From contig CAMZLB010000018.1 in assembly GCA_947311515.1 (NCBI GenBank), forward strand, positions 1 to 56,288: 56,288 bases of DNA. The letters are read 5' to 3'. The stretch's first letter is position 1. Every line of letters starts with the position of its first letter. Positions 8,592 through 19,206 of this stretch are shown here, one piece after another. The notes under the pieces were generated by a model that worked only from the letters and a program-made list of their open reading frames with translations, had not been told where the DNA came from and made no database searches. The stretch is from Candidatus Moraniibacteriota bacterium. Its GTDB lineage: Bacteria > Patescibacteriota > Minisyncoccia > Moranbacterales > GCA-2747515. A program made the position numbers and the translations under genes.

Positions 8592-9533
8592 ATGGCTGGA
8601 ACATTAGATATAAAGCGAAGAATAAACTCTATAAGTAATACAAAAAAAGTTACAAAAGCTATGGAGGTTGTTTCTGCTGCTAAAATGAAAAAAGCGGTGG
8701 ATAGGGCATTGTCTTTAAGACCTTATGCAAAGGCAATGTATGAACTATTTGCAAATGTTGCTCCTCATGCCCATAAGGAGCATCCACTACTTACTGTAAG
8801 AGATACAGAAAATGTGTTAGTGATACTTATAGCTTCAAATAAGGGATTATGTGGATCATATAACGCATCACTTACTCGAACTGTAAGGAGTATGCTTGAA
8901 AAACCAGAAATTCTTGTAAGTTTAAATAAGGGAGAGATGATGGATGCATCACACGTTACTATTGATTTTATTACAATAGGTAAAAGAGCTGCACATATGA
9001 TTAAAATTCTTGGGAAAGATTCTATAGCTACGTTTCCAGAAATAGCAAAACAGAAAAATTCTGATAGTATTTCTCCGCTTGTAAAAATGATTTTTGAAAT
9101 GTATAAAGAGGAAAAATATGATAAAGTTGTTATCATTTATACTGATTTTGTGAATGCTTTAAAACAAAATCAAAAGATAAGACAATTATTACCAGTGTCC
9201 AAAGAAGATTTAGCTGAACAACTCACAGAAATGGACAATATTGCAAAGAAAAACAATATTAAATTAGGGGAAAATGTTAAATATTTGATAGAGCCTTCAA
9301 ATGAAATAGTACTTAAAGCATTGATACCTAAAGTAATCGAATCTCAAATTTTACATGCTCTTTATGAATCAGCGGCTTCAGAAGAATCATCTAGAATGCT
9401 TGCGATGAAGAGTGCTACAGATGCAGCGGGAGAGATTGTTGATGATTTGAAGCTCACATACAATAAGATAAGACAATCAAAGATTACGCAAGAAATTAGT
9501 GAAATATCAGCTGGTCGAGCAGCGTTGGAATAA
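8592..9533 (+). CDS. atpG: ATP synthase F1 subunit gamma
   Basis: Central rotor shaft; 313 residues. The N-terminal helix RRINSISNTKKVTKAMEVVSAAKMKKA and the C-terminal helix with MLAMKSATDAAGEIVDDLKLTYNKIRQ-type sequence are the conserved coiled-coil pair that penetrates the hexamer. The middle domain (residues about 70-220) contains SNKGLCGSYN. Somewhat longer than the usual 285-290 residues because of insertions in the middle domain. Confidence 0.96.
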   Translation: MAGTLDIKRRINSISNTKKVTKAMEVVSAAKMKKAVDRALSLRPYAKAMYELFANVAPHAHKEHPLLTVRDTENVLVILIASNKGLCGSYNASLTRTVRSMLEKPEILVSLNKGEMMDASHVTIDFITIGKRAAHMIKILGKDSIATFPEIAKQKNSDSISPLVKMIFEMYKEEKYDKVVIIYTDFVNALKQNQKIRQLLPVSKEDLAEQLTEMDNIAKKNNIKLGENVKYLIEPSNEIVLKALIPKVIESQILHALYESAASEESSRMLAMKSATDAAGEIVDDLKLTYNKIRQSKITQEISEISAGRAALE

Positions 9534-9558
9534 TATATTAATGAGATTTAAGTTATAA

Positions 9559-10959
<1,401 letters not shown>

Positions 10960-10972
10960 TTTTTAGAGTTTT

Positions 10973-11392
10973 ATGAAAAGAATAGATTTTATAATTATAA
11001 CTCCTACTGGAATAGTTCATGAGTCAAAACCAGTATCAATAACCGTAGATACTGCTGATGGACAATTAACTATTTTACCTGAGCATACTCCTATCGTAGT
11101 ACCTTTGAATGCTGGTGAGATAGTTATACGTACTGAAAATAATGAAGAAATTTTTTTGGCAGTGTATGGAGGTTTTTTGGAAGTTTTAAAAAATAGTTCA
11201 GTAAATATTTTGGCTGATGGAGCATTACATGTAGAAGAGATTGATGAGGACAAGGTAAAAGAAGCTATAGAGCGTGCAGAAAAATTAAAAGAGCAAGAAT
11301 TAGATAAATCATCGATAGAATATGCAAAAGTTTCTGCAAGATTGGAGAGAGAATTAGCAAAACTTAGAGTCACTCGAAAAAGAAGGCGGTAG
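10973..11392 (+). CDS. atpC: ATP synthase F1 subunit epsilon
   Basis: Last gene of the operon; 139 residues. The N-terminal ten-strand beta sandwich contains ITVDTADGQLTILPEHTPIV, the family signature, followed by the two-helix C-terminal domain (residues about 90-139) that can inhibit the enzyme. The tail is very basic (RVTRKRRR). A strong terminator follows. Confidence 0.94.
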   Translation: MKRIDFIIITPTGIVHESKPVSITVDTADGQLTILPEHTPIVVPLNAGEIVIRTENNEEIFLAVYGGFLEVLKNSSVNILADGALHVEEIDEDKVKEAIERAEKLKEQELDKSSIEYAKVSARLERELAKLRVTRKRRR

Positions 11393-11418
11393 ATTGGTTT
11401 TAGGTATTGATTTAAATT

Positions 11419-11467
11419 TAAGAATGGAATTATGCAAAATCCATTCTTATTTTAATATTTTTTTAAT
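11419..11467 (+). terminator. Rho-independent terminator of the atp operon
   Basis: TAAGAATGGA (11419-11428) pairs with TCCATTCTTA (11440-11449) around an 11-nt loop, followed by a T-rich tract ending in seven T. It separates atpC from the mreB promoter. Confidence 0.8.
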
Positions 11468-11488
11468 ATCAAATTGATATATTAAATT

Positions 11489-11517
11489 TTGACTTTAAAT
11501 GTATTTAAGCTTACAAT
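11489..11517 (+). promoter_or_regulatory. Sigma70 promoter of the mre operon
   Basis: TTGACT at 11489-11494, 17-bp spacer, TACAAT at 11512-11517. Start near 11524 leaves a leader of about 55 nt before mreB, which contains the hairpin at 11546-11566. Confidence 0.65.
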
Positions 11518-11545
11518 TATATTACAAAACAAAAATAATTCAAGG

Positions 11546-11566
11546 ATCAGTTTATACTGATTTTTT
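11546..11566 (+). promoter_or_regulatory. Terminator-like hairpin in the mreB leader
   Basis: ATCAGT-TTAT-ACTGAT (11546-11561) followed at once by a T-run (11561-11566), lying between the promoter and the mreB ATG at 11579. The stem is only 6 bp, so it would be a weak intrinsic terminator or attenuator. Confidence 0.4.
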
Positions 11567-11578
11567 AGGCATAAAAAC

Positions 11579-12670
11579 ATGAAAAAATTATTCTCACAAG
11601 TAAAAAAAAATATAGAAAATAAATTATTCAAATCATTTTCAAAAGATATAGGAATAGATTTAGGAACCGCAAATACTCTAGTGTATGTAGCTGGGGAGGG
11701 AATTGTTATGAATGAACCAAGCGTTGTAGCTATAAATGAAAAAACTGGTCAAATAGTGGCGATAGGAAAGGATGCAAAGAAAATGGTTGGTAAGACACCT
11801 AGTCACATAAAAGCTATTAGACCTCTAGTTGATGGAGTGGTAAGTGATTTTGAGATTACAGAAAAAATGCTTAGATATTTCATAGAAAAAGTCCATAAAA
11901 AGAAATTTTTTTCTTCATTTGTACATCCTAGAGTTTTAATAGGAATACCTTCTGGAGTGACGGAAGTAGAAAAAAGAGCTGTGATAGATGCAGCAAAAAA
12001 TGCTGGTGCTCGTGAAGCTTATCTTATAGATGAGCCAATGGCAGCGTCAATAGGTTCAAGATTGCCAGTTATGGAAGCTGGTGGAAATATGATAGTAGAC
12101 ATTGGTGGAGGTACTAGTGAAATAGCTGTTATATCTTTAGGAGGTGTAGTTGTATCTAGATCACTTAGAGTTGCAGGTGACGAGTTGAATGAAGATATTA
12201 TTAGATATTGCAGGAGTAATTATAACATACTAATAGGTGAACGAACTGCTGAAAGATTGAAAATCTCAATAGGAAGTGCTTATCCAGATAAAGCTTCTAG
12301 ATCTATGAAAATTAGAGGGAGGGACTTGATAACCGGACTTCCAAAAGAAGTTAATGTGGGTGATGAGGATATAAGAGATGCTATGGAACGTTCAATGAGA
12401 ATAATAGTCAACACAATAAAAACTATTATAGAAGAAACTCCGCCTGAACTTATTTCTGATGTTATGGAGCAAGGAATTATTCTTGCTGGTGGTGGCGGAC
12501 TCACTCGTGGACTTGATAAGTTAATTGCAAATGAAACAGGGATGCCAGTTCGCAGAATGGAAGATTCTCTTACAGCCGTTGCCAGAGGAGCAGGAATTGT
12601 TCTTGAAGATTTTGATAATTTACAAGAAGTTCTTATTGAGAGTGAATCACTTGGTCCGATAAAGGTTTAA
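11579..12670 (+). CDS. mreB: Rod shape-determining actin homologue MreB
   Basis: Cytoplasmic actin-like ATPase that forms membrane-bound filaments and steers the elongasome. The 363-residue protein has the phosphate-1 motif GIDLGTANTLVYV, phosphate-2 motif DIGGGTSEIAVISLGG, and adenosine motif LAGGGGLTRGLDKLI. The N-terminal extension of about 20 residues (MKKLFSQVKKNIENKLFKSF) is amphipathic and basic, a likely membrane anchor. First gene of mreB-mreC-mreD-mrdA. Confidence 0.97.
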   Translation: MKKLFSQVKKNIENKLFKSFSKDIGIDLGTANTLVYVAGEGIVMNEPSVVAINEKTGQIVAIGKDAKKMVGKTPSHIKAIRPLVDGVVSDFEITEKMLRYFIEKVHKKKFFSSFVHPRVLIGIPSGVTEVEKRAVIDAAKNAGAREAYLIDEPMAASIGSRLPVMEAGGNMIVDIGGGTSEIAVISLGGVVVSRSLRVAGDELNEDIIRYCRSNYNILIGERTAERLKISIGSAYPDKASRSMKIRGRDLITGLPKEVNVGDEDIRDAMERSMRIIVNTIKTIIEETPPELISDVMEQGIILAGGGGLTRGLDKLIANETGMPVRRMEDSLTAVARGAGIVLEDFDNLQEVLIESESLGPIKV

Positions 12671-12689
12671 AATATAAAAATAGCTATCT

Positions 12690-13505
12690 ATGCAATCACT
12701 GCATTCAAAAAAAATATCTCTTAGAATAATTATTGGTGTATTGAGTATTTTTATTTTTTTAGTATTAAATATATTTGGTGTTAGAACTTTCTTAAAAGGA
12801 CAGCTACATGACATACTAACTCCAATTTTATCACTAAGCTCTAATAAAGGCTCACAGGTTTCTCAGATATTAAATTTAATCTCAAATTTATCTTCTGTGC
12901 GAGAAGATATTGAAAAAAACAAAGAAAAAGTATTTAGTCTTGAGGCTGAAAATGCTTATTTGAGACATTTAAAAAAAGAAAATAAAGAGCTTAGAGAAAT
13001 TTTAGATTTGTCAGTATCTGTTGACAATAAAGGAACTGTTGTAGATATTATAATGAAAGATTTTAAGGGTGGTGAATGGATTCTTATAAATAAAGGCTAT
13101 TCTGATGGTATAAATGAGGGAGATATTGCAATTAGTGCTCAAAATGTGTTGATTGGTTCAGTTTATAAAGTTACAAAAGAGTCAGCATATATTCAATTAA
13201 CAACTAGTGAAGAAAGTGTTTATCATGTGTTATTATCTGGTACAGATAATAATGCTGTAGCAAAAGGATCACACGGAAATTCAATAAAAGTTGAGTATAT
13301 TGATTCTTTGGCAAAAGTACAAGAAGGTGACGTTTTTTTATACAATAACATAGAAAGTATAGAATTATTTGCAAAAAAACCGTCAATTGGAGTAGTTCAG
13401 GAAATATTTGTACCAGATGATAAACTTTCACAAAGTGTATATCTAGTGCCCCTTTACGACATAAAACTTTTAAATTATGTATTAATTTTTCATAAAAATA
13501 TCTGA
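12690..13505 (+). CDS. mreC: Rod shape-determining protein MreC
   Basis: Bitopic scaffold that links MreB to PBP2. Residues 12-32 form the membrane anchor, about 70-108 a coiled coil (VREDIEKNKEKVFSLEAENA), and the rest the double beta-barrel domain with GGEWILINKGYSDGINEGDIAIS. The length of 271 is normal. Its TGA stop (13503-13505) shares a base with the mreD ATG, indicating translational coupling. Confidence 0.92.
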   Translation: MQSLHSKKISLRIIIGVLSIFIFLVLNIFGVRTFLKGQLHDILTPILSLSSNKGSQVSQILNLISNLSSVREDIEKNKEKVFSLEAENAYLRHLKKENKELREILDLSVSVDNKGTVVDIIMKDFKGGEWILINKGYSDGINEGDIAISAQNVLIGSVYKVTKESAYIQLTTSEESVYHVLLSGTDNNAVAKGSHGNSIKVEYIDSLAKVQEGDVFLYNNIESIELFAKKPSIGVVQEIFVPDDKLSQSVYLVPLYDIKLLNYVLIFHKNI

Positions 13506-14014
13506 TGTTATTTACTTTTTTTTATTATATATTATCTATAATTTTGTTTATATTTCTACAAAATTTATTCGCGGAAATTACAATTCATGCAATATTTATA
13601 AGTATCACTATAATATTTACTATGAGTCAAGTACTATCAGATAAAAAATATTTAATATTTGTGGGAGTGTATGGATTATTTTTTGATATAATTTTTACAA
13701 AAACCTTTGGTTTATATTTTGTTATATTTATTTCTATAGCTTTTTTGTTTAAATTTCTAATAAAAAATATTTTAAATTCTGTAAATATGTCGATTTTTGG
13801 TACTATCGCTTTATTGTTTGGAGGAGTTTTTTTGGTTACGTTAGTACATGATCTAATTGTTGAGAATATTATAGATTTTTACAGAGATATTGTAATCATA
13901 TTTATGTGTAGTTTGTTTGCTATTTTTGAATTTTTAATTTTTAAAAAAATGTTAGAATTTTCAGAAAAGGTTTCAAATAGATTATCGAGTTCAAATTCAA
14001 AAAAACATGTATAA
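13505..14014 (+). CDS. mreD: Rod shape-determining protein MreD
   Basis: A 169-residue integral membrane protein with about five hydrophobic helices. MreD sequences are poorly conserved; the assignment rests on topology, length and location between mreC and the PBP2 gene, plus the start overlapping the mreC stop (TGATG). Confidence 0.82.
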   Translation: MLFTFFYYILSIILFIFLQNLFAEITIHAIFISITIIFTMSQVLSDKKYLIFVGVYGLFFDIIFTKTFGLYFVIFISIAFLFKFLIKNILNSVNMSIFGTIALLFGGVFLVTLVHDLIVENIIDFYRDIVIIFMCSLFAIFEFLIFKKMLEFSEKVSNRLSSSNSKKHV

Positions 14015-14034
14015 TATTATTTTAATAAAAATAT

Positions 14035-15942
14035 ATGAAGATTGATAAAAATAAAGGTTATGATGTAGATGATGATATTTTATCACTTGGAAGTGAAGGT
14101 GCTCAAGTAAGTGATTATGCATTTAATAGAAGATGGTTTAATATAATCTGGCTAATTATATCTAGTGTAATTTTTTTACTTATTACTAAGGTTTTTTACA
14201 TATCTGTAATAAATCATAATAAATATGTAAGTAAAGCTTCAGGGAATATTTTACACACATCTCCAATAATTGCACCTAGAGGAAGGATTTTTAGCAATGA
14301 TGAAAAAATTTTGGTGGATAATATTCCAAATTATAGTGCTACAATTTTATATGAATATATAGAAGATGATTGTAAATCTTTCGTGAATGAAATTTCAAAA
14401 ATACTAAAATTAAATAAGGATGATATAATAAATAAAATAAATATAGCAAGGGAAAATAGGGGTAATATTGTACTTAAAGAAAAATTGACGCATAATGATG
14501 TTGTGCTTCTAAAAAGTTCAAAAAGTATTCCGAAGTATATTCAAGTTGAAAAAAATGCTTTAAGAATTTATAATGATTCTACTTTATTTTCTCATATTAT
14601 GGGCTATGAAGGATTGATTCAACGTGAAGAATATGAAAATAGAAAGGATTATCTATTGACAGATAGAATTGGTAAAACTGGACTTGAATATCAATATGAA
14701 AATTTATTACATGGTACTCATGGATATAAAAAAACACTGCGTGACAGTAGGGGTAAAATTATAAAACAACTTGAAGAAGAAAAGGTGATTCCAGGTGATG
14801 ATTTATATACACATTTAAATTTTAAATTACAAAAGCATTTAACATATGCTATAAAAGAACAATTTGAAAAAGCTGGAACAAGTAAGGCAGTGGGAATTGC
14901 ACTTGATCCAAGAAATGGAGCAGTCTTAGCATTGGTTAGTCTGCCCTCATATGACAATAATTTGTTTTCTAATGGTATAAGTGTCGAAAATTATGGTCAA
15001 TTATTAAAAAATCCAGATAAGCCTCTTTTTAATAGAGCAATTTCAGGAGCTTATCCACCAGGATCTACAGTTAAACCACCTCTTGCAGCAGTTGCTTTAG
15101 AAGAAGGGATTATAAGTCCAGAAGCGAAAATTGAAAGTAGAGGAGGTCTTCAGTATGGTAAATTCTTTTTTGGTGACTGGAAGGCTCATGGATTTACTGA
15201 TATGCGTAGAGCAATAGCTGTTTCTAGTGACGTGTATTTTTATGTAGTCGGAGGAGGTTATAAAGACATAAAAGGATTGGGTATAGAAAAAATGCATGAG
15301 GGATATGAAAAATTCGGTTATGGAAATTTAACGGGAATAGACTTGCCTAATGAGATTTCAGGAATTAATCCAGATAAGAAGTGGAAGTTAGAAAATATAG
15401 GAGAGAGATGGTATATAGGAGATACATTTCATAGTTCTATAGGTCAAGGATTTATGACGGCTACACCTCTTCAGATTGCAACTTCTATAGTACCAATTGC
15501 AAATGGTGGAACTATGTACAAACCAAAAATTATCAAAAAATCTATATCTAAAAACGGAAAAGAGAAAATTTTTGAATCAGAAATATTAAAAGAAAATGTT
15601 CTTAGCGAGTATTCGTTACAAGTAGCAAAAGAGGGTATGAGGGAAACAGTTACAGAGGGAACAGCAAGAATGTTAAAAGACTTACCAATTAAAATAGCCG
15701 GAAAAACTGGCACTTCAGAATTTGGTAAAAAAGAAAAAGTACATTCATGGTTTGTAAGTTTTGCACCATATGATAATCCAGAAATTTTATTATTGATTAT
15801 GATGGAAGGTCAAGTGAAAAGTATTTCTACTTCCACTGTTCCAATTGCAAAAAGTGTGTATGAATGGTACTTTAAACAAGAAGAATTAGATAATTTAATT
15901 AATTTAGAAAATAATTTATCCCATAGGGATAAAAAAGAGTAA
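14035..15942 (+). CDS. mrdA: Penicillin-binding protein 2, elongation transpeptidase
   Basis: Class B PBP that cross-links new peptidoglycan during elongation. Of 635 residues, about 38-60 form the membrane anchor, followed by the pedestal (APRGRIFS motif) and the transpeptidase domain. Catalytic motifs: Ser344-T-V-Lys347 in PPGSTVKP, Ser397-Ser-Asp399 (in place of the usual SxN), and Lys557-T-G-T560. SSD in place of SSN is the common form in PBP2 of elongation type. The N-terminal 35 residues before the anchor are acidic. Twenty bp separate it from mreD. Confidence 0.95.
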   Translation: MKIDKNKGYDVDDDILSLGSEGAQVSDYAFNRRWFNIIWLIISSVIFLLITKVFYISVINHNKYVSKASGNILHTSPIIAPRGRIFSNDEKILVDNIPNYSATILYEYIEDDCKSFVNEISKILKLNKDDIINKINIARENRGNIVLKEKLTHNDVVLLKSSKSIPKYIQVEKNALRIYNDSTLFSHIMGYEGLIQREEYENRKDYLLTDRIGKTGLEYQYENLLHGTHGYKKTLRDSRGKIIKQLEEEKVIPGDDLYTHLNFKLQKHLTYAIKEQFEKAGTSKAVGIALDPRNGAVLALVSLPSYDNNLFSNGISVENYGQLLKNPDKPLFNRAISGAYPPGSTVKPPLAAVALEEGIISPEAKIESRGGLQYGKFFFGDWKAHGFTDMRRAIAVSSDVYFYVVGGGYKDIKGLGIEKMHEGYEKFGYGNLTGIDLPNEISGINPDKKWKLENIGERWYIGDTFHSSIGQGFMTATPLQIATSIVPIANGGTMYKPKIIKKSISKNGKEKIFESEILKENVLSEYSLQVAKEGMRETVTEGTARMLKDLPIKIAGKTGTSEFGKKEKVHSWFVSFAPYDNPEILLLIMMEGQVKSISTSTVPIAKSVYEWYFKQEELDNLINLENNLSHRDKKE

Positions 15943-15973
15943 TTTTGTAGTTTTTTCCTAATGGACAAATTTA

Positions 15974-17368
15974 ATGAAGAAAATGATAAAAAAACTAATA
16001 AATAAAGTAAAGTTAAAATTTAAAGAAAGTTTAGAAGAAAATGGTGGTAGTTATAAAAATTTAATATTACATAGTGCTTTAGCTCTAACTCTAACATCTG
16101 GATTTAGTTATATTTTTGGATTCATTAGAGATAGGGTTTTAATACAAGAATTTGGAGTGAGTAGGGAATTAGATATTTATTATGCTGCATTTGTACTTCC
16201 AGATATTTTATTAGCTATTTTCGTAACGACTTGCGTATCTGCTGTTCTCATCCCTATGTTTTCAGAAAAAATAAGCATTAGCAAAAATGATGCAAGAGAT
16301 TACTTCTATAACGTAGCATCTTTCATTTCTAGTATAATAATAGTCCTAGCTATTTTAATAGCAATTTTCCTGCCATATATCACAAAATTTTTAATTAAAG
16401 ACTTTAGTGAGTCTGACACGGAACTTTACATAACAATTGTTAGAATAATACTTATTTCTCCAGTACTTTTTGCCTTTTCTAACTTTTTTGGAGGAGTTCT
16501 TATAACTACTAAAGATTTCTTTTTCTATGGAATTGCTCCAGTTTTTTATAATCTAGGGATAATTTTTGGTGTATTTATGCTAGTTCCAACTTATGGAATT
16601 GAGGGAGTTGCTATAGGAACAATTATTGGAGCTTTTTTACATTTTTTAAGTAGAGCTTGTATTGGTTTTTTTCGAGTAGGATTACCAAAAATTAGTTTTA
16701 AGTGGGATTATGCAATTAAAAAAACATTTAGACTTATGTTTCCAAAAATTTTTCAAATAGGTGCATGGCAAATTCTTTTATGGTGGTTTATATTTTTGAC
16801 CAGTGGTATGTCTGAGGGAAGCGTAACTGTTTATTCGGTAGCTAGAAATTTTCAAAGTATGCCAGTTTCTCTCATAGGAATTGCTATAGCGATTAGTACA
16901 TTTTCAACATTATCTCATATAGCAATAACTAAAGATATGAGAAAATTTAGAAAAGTTGTAAATAAAAAAGTTATTTTAGTTATAATGTTAACTACTTTAT
17001 CTGCTATAATTTTGGCAATCATGGGGAAGTTATTGATAACTGTGTTATTTTCTGGAAAATTATTGGATACTAATGATGTGAATAGAATTGCAATATTATT
17101 AGCTGTTTATACTATAAGTATTCCTTTGGAAAGTATTATGCATATTCTTGCTCGTACTCATTATGCACTTCAAAAAACATTCATTCCATCGATAATACAT
17201 ATATTTTCTATATCTGTTACAATAATGATTAGTTGGTATTTTCAAGATATTGGAATATACATAATACCAATTTCTTTTGTAGTTGGTATATTACTACAAA
17301 ACATGTTATTATATATCTCATATATTAATTTAACAAAAAAATATGAGTTACGCAACTTTTGTAAGTAA
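15974..17368 (+). CDS. murJ: Lipid II flippase MurJ (elongasome copy)
   Basis: MOP-superfamily membrane protein that moves the peptidoglycan precursor lipid II across the membrane. The 464-residue protein has about 12-14 helices; the amphipathic N-terminus precedes FGFIRDRVLIQEFG and ELDIYYAAFVLPD, which carry the conserved Arg and Asp residues of the MurJ cavity. It directly follows the PBP2 gene, so this copy is likely the one serving wall synthesis. The gene end overlaps the next start by 26 bp. A second, longer paralogue is at 48939-50585. Confidence 0.9.
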   Translation: MKKMIKKLINKVKLKFKESLEENGGSYKNLILHSALALTLTSGFSYIFGFIRDRVLIQEFGVSRELDIYYAAFVLPDILLAIFVTTCVSAVLIPMFSEKISISKNDARDYFYNVASFISSIIIVLAILIAIFLPYITKFLIKDFSESDTELYITIVRIILISPVLFAFSNFFGGVLITTKDFFFYGIAPVFYNLGIIFGVFMLVPTYGIEGVAIGTIIGAFLHFLSRACIGFFRVGLPKISFKWDYAIKKTFRLMFPKIFQIGAWQILLWWFIFLTSGMSEGSVTVYSVARNFQSMPVSLIGIAIAISTFSTLSHIAITKDMRKFRKVVNKKVILVIMLTTLSAIILAIMGKLLITVLFSGKLLDTNDVNRIAILLAVYTISIPLESIMHILARTHYALQKTFIPSIIHIFSISVTIMISWYFQDIGIYIIPISFVVGILLQNMLLYISYINLTKKYELRNFCK

Positions 17369-17735
17369 TAAACTTACTTATGCAATAATAGGTGTTTCTC
17401 TTGACGTAAAAAAATTTGGAAATAGAGTTTTTTCTTATATGAAGGAAAATAAGTATAATGTATTTCCAATAAATCCAAAAGGAGGAGTAATCCTTGATTC
17501 AAAAATTTATAAATCAATAGATGAAATAGATAAAAAAATTGATGTGATAGTTTTCGTGGTTTCACCAAAAATAGCTACAGCTGTACTTGAAAAAGTTATT
17601 CAAAAAGGAATCAAAAAAGCCTGGTTTCAACCTGGAAGTGAGAGTTTGGAGGCTAAAAGAATTTGTGAAAAAAATGATATTGAATTTGTAATGGAAGAGT
17701 GTATAATGATAGAAAGTGAAAAAATGAAGCTTTAG
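17343..17735 (+). CDS. CoA-binding domain protein (YccU type)
   Basis: A 130-residue single-domain Rossmann protein. The N-terminal TYAIIGVSLDVKKFGNRV is the nucleotide/CoA-binding loop, followed by VFPINPKGG, DVIVFVVSP and KAWFQPGSES, in the order known from the YccU/CoA_binding_2 family. These proteins bind CoA but have no settled function. The start overlaps the end of murJ and the stop is 1 bp before rlmH, so it is translated with its neighbours. Confidence 0.85.
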   Translation: MSYATFVSNKLTYAIIGVSLDVKKFGNRVFSYMKENKYNVFPINPKGGVILDSKIYKSIDEIDKKIDVIVFVVSPKIATAVLEKVIQKGIKKAWFQPGSESLEAKRICEKNDIEFVMEECIMIESEKMKL

Positions 17736-17736
17736 T

Positions 17737-18168
17737 ATGAAAATTAATTTTGTAACTGTAGGAAGTCCAAATCTAAAATTTGCTCGTGATGGATTTGCTG
17801 AATATACAAAACGTATTCAAAAATTTCATAAAATTTCAGTAATTCACCTCAAAGAAAAAAACGCAACTAAACAAATGATTGAATTTATGAATGGTAAATT
17901 CAATGTAGTACTTGATGAACATGGTAAAGAATTCAAGAGTGTTGAATTGGCAAGTTTTTTGGATAAAAAAGCAATTGAGGGTATAAGTGAAATAACTTTT
18001 TATATTGGCGGTCCAGATGGGCATAGTAGAGATATTATAGATAGGGCGAATTTATTATGGTCACTTAGTAAGCTCACATTTCCACATGATATAGCAATAT
18101 TATTGTTATCTGAAGCAATTTATAGAGCAAGTACCATAAACGTAAATCATCCTTATCACAGAGAATAA
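17737..18168 (+). CDS. rlmH: 23S rRNA pseudouridine-1915 N3-methyltransferase
   Basis: SPOUT methyltransferase that acts on the assembled 70S ribosome. The 143-residue protein is slightly shorter than typical (about 155). The knot region is visible as EITFYIGGPDGHS (SAM site, usually IGGAxG) and the C-terminal LWSLSKLTFPHDIAILLLSEAIYRASTINVNHPYHRE, ending in the family's YHR(E). The stop shares a base with the next ATG. Confidence 0.93.
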   Translation: MKINFVTVGSPNLKFARDGFAEYTKRIQKFHKISVIHLKEKNATKQMIEFMNGKFNVVLDEHGKEFKSVELASFLDKKAIEGISEITFYIGGPDGHSRDIIDRANLLWSLSKLTFPHDIAILLLSEAIYRASTINVNHPYHRE

Positions 18169-18917
18169 TGAAAAATGAAATTAAACAAGAGGATATAAAT
18201 TTATTTCAAAAAGAACGTAAGGGTAATGATGATTTCGTTATAATTGAAGGTTTACATGCCTTTAAGCATGCAGTTAGATTTGGTGCAAAATTTGAAAAAA
18301 TTTATATATATAATGAAACTAAAATTCTGCAAATAGCAAAAAAATTTTTAAAATTTAAAGAATATAATTATTTGCAGAAAAATTATATATGTATATCTAA
18401 GAGTGATTTTGAAAGAATTGCACCAAATGCAATAAGAACTGGAATTGTAGGAAGGGCAAAGAAATTGATAAATTTGTATCCTGATAATAATGGATTTGTA
18501 ATTGTACTAGAAGATCCTAGAGACTTAAATAATGTAGGTGCTGTAGTACGTGCATCAGCTGCTAAAGGCGTAAATTCCATTGTAACTATAGGAGATACTA
18601 GCCCATGGCATACAAATGCAATTAGAGGGTCTGCAGGACTTCATTTTGCTCAACCTGTTTTATCTATGAATAGTATCAAAGAATTGTTGGATACTTTTCC
18701 AAATAGAAATGTTATTGCTGTAAGTGATGAGGGAGAAACTGTATATGATATTAAAATAAATTCACAAAGCATATTAATATTTGGTTCTGAGAGAAACGGT
18801 GTAAAACAATCTACAAAAAAAATATCAGATAAAATAATAGGACTACCAATGCAAGAGGGTGTGTCTAGTATGAATCTTGCTACGTCAGTCAGTGCTTTTT
18901 TGTACTCATCAAAATAA
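18168..18917 (+). CDS. SpoU-family RNA 2'-O-methyltransferase (RlmB/TrmH type)
   Basis: The 249-residue protein has an N-terminal substrate-binding domain (about 1-100) and a C-terminal SPOUT domain with the three SpoU motifs: DLNNVGAVVRAS with Asn122 and Arg128, LIFGSERNGVK, and GLPMQEGVSSMNLATSVSAFL. These support ribose methylation of rRNA or tRNA; the exact target (for example G2251 of 23S rRNA) cannot be fixed by eye. Translationally coupled to rlmH. A smaller SpoU protein is encoded at 43900-44385. Confidence 0.88.
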   Translation: MKNEIKQEDINLFQKERKGNDDFVIIEGLHAFKHAVRFGAKFEKIYIYNETKILQIAKKFLKFKEYNYLQKNYICISKSDFERIAPNAIRTGIVGRAKKLINLYPDNNGFVIVLEDPRDLNNVGAVVRASAAKGVNSIVTIGDTSPWHTNAIRGSAGLHFAQPVLSMNSIKELLDTFPNRNVIAVSDEGETVYDIKINSQSILIFGSERNGVKQSTKKISDKIIGLPMQEGVSSMNLATSVSAFLYSSK

Positions 18918-18948
18918 TTGCAAATAATTTTATGTAGTAGCTTAATAA

Positions 18949-19067
18949 CCTGTCTAAAATCTCTTAATTGCTAAAAAGTTCCTTATTTTTAACATATAAC
19001 TATCAAAGTTTATTAAATGCTGTTTAAAAATATAAAAATTTCGCAAAATAAATAGATTTTAGGCAGG
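18949..19067. repeat. 14-bp inverted repeat spanning a 91-nt loop
   Basis: CCTGTCTAAAATCT (18949-18962) and AGATTTTAGGCAGG (19054-19067) are complementary at 13 of 14 positions, with the remaining one a G-U pair as RNA. The 290-bp gap it lies in holds no credible ORF. It could fold a structured transcript after the methyltransferase gene. Confidence 0.5.
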
Positions 19068-19146
19068 CTCTAAGGAAAAACTGCGAATCTAATTTATCAA
19101 TTTTTAACAATAAGTTAGTTATATAGTTTTTTGAATAAATAGATTA

Positions 19147-19175
19147 TTGACAATTATATAATTTAATGGTAGTAT
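19147..19175 (+). promoter_or_regulatory. Promoter of the secreted Lys/Glu-rich protein
   Basis: TTGACA at 19147-19152, 17-bp spacer, TAGTAT at 19170-19175. Predicted start about 25 nt before the ATG at 19207. Confidence 0.5.
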
Positions 19176-19206
19176 TAAATTATTAATAGGTATTTATTAT
19201 AAATAT

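Noticed and set aside
15910-15940. Palindrome TTATCCC-ATA-GGGATAA at the end of mrdA, considered as a terminator
   Set aside because: It is within the coding sequence and followed by A rather than T on the plus strand; murJ follows in the same operon.
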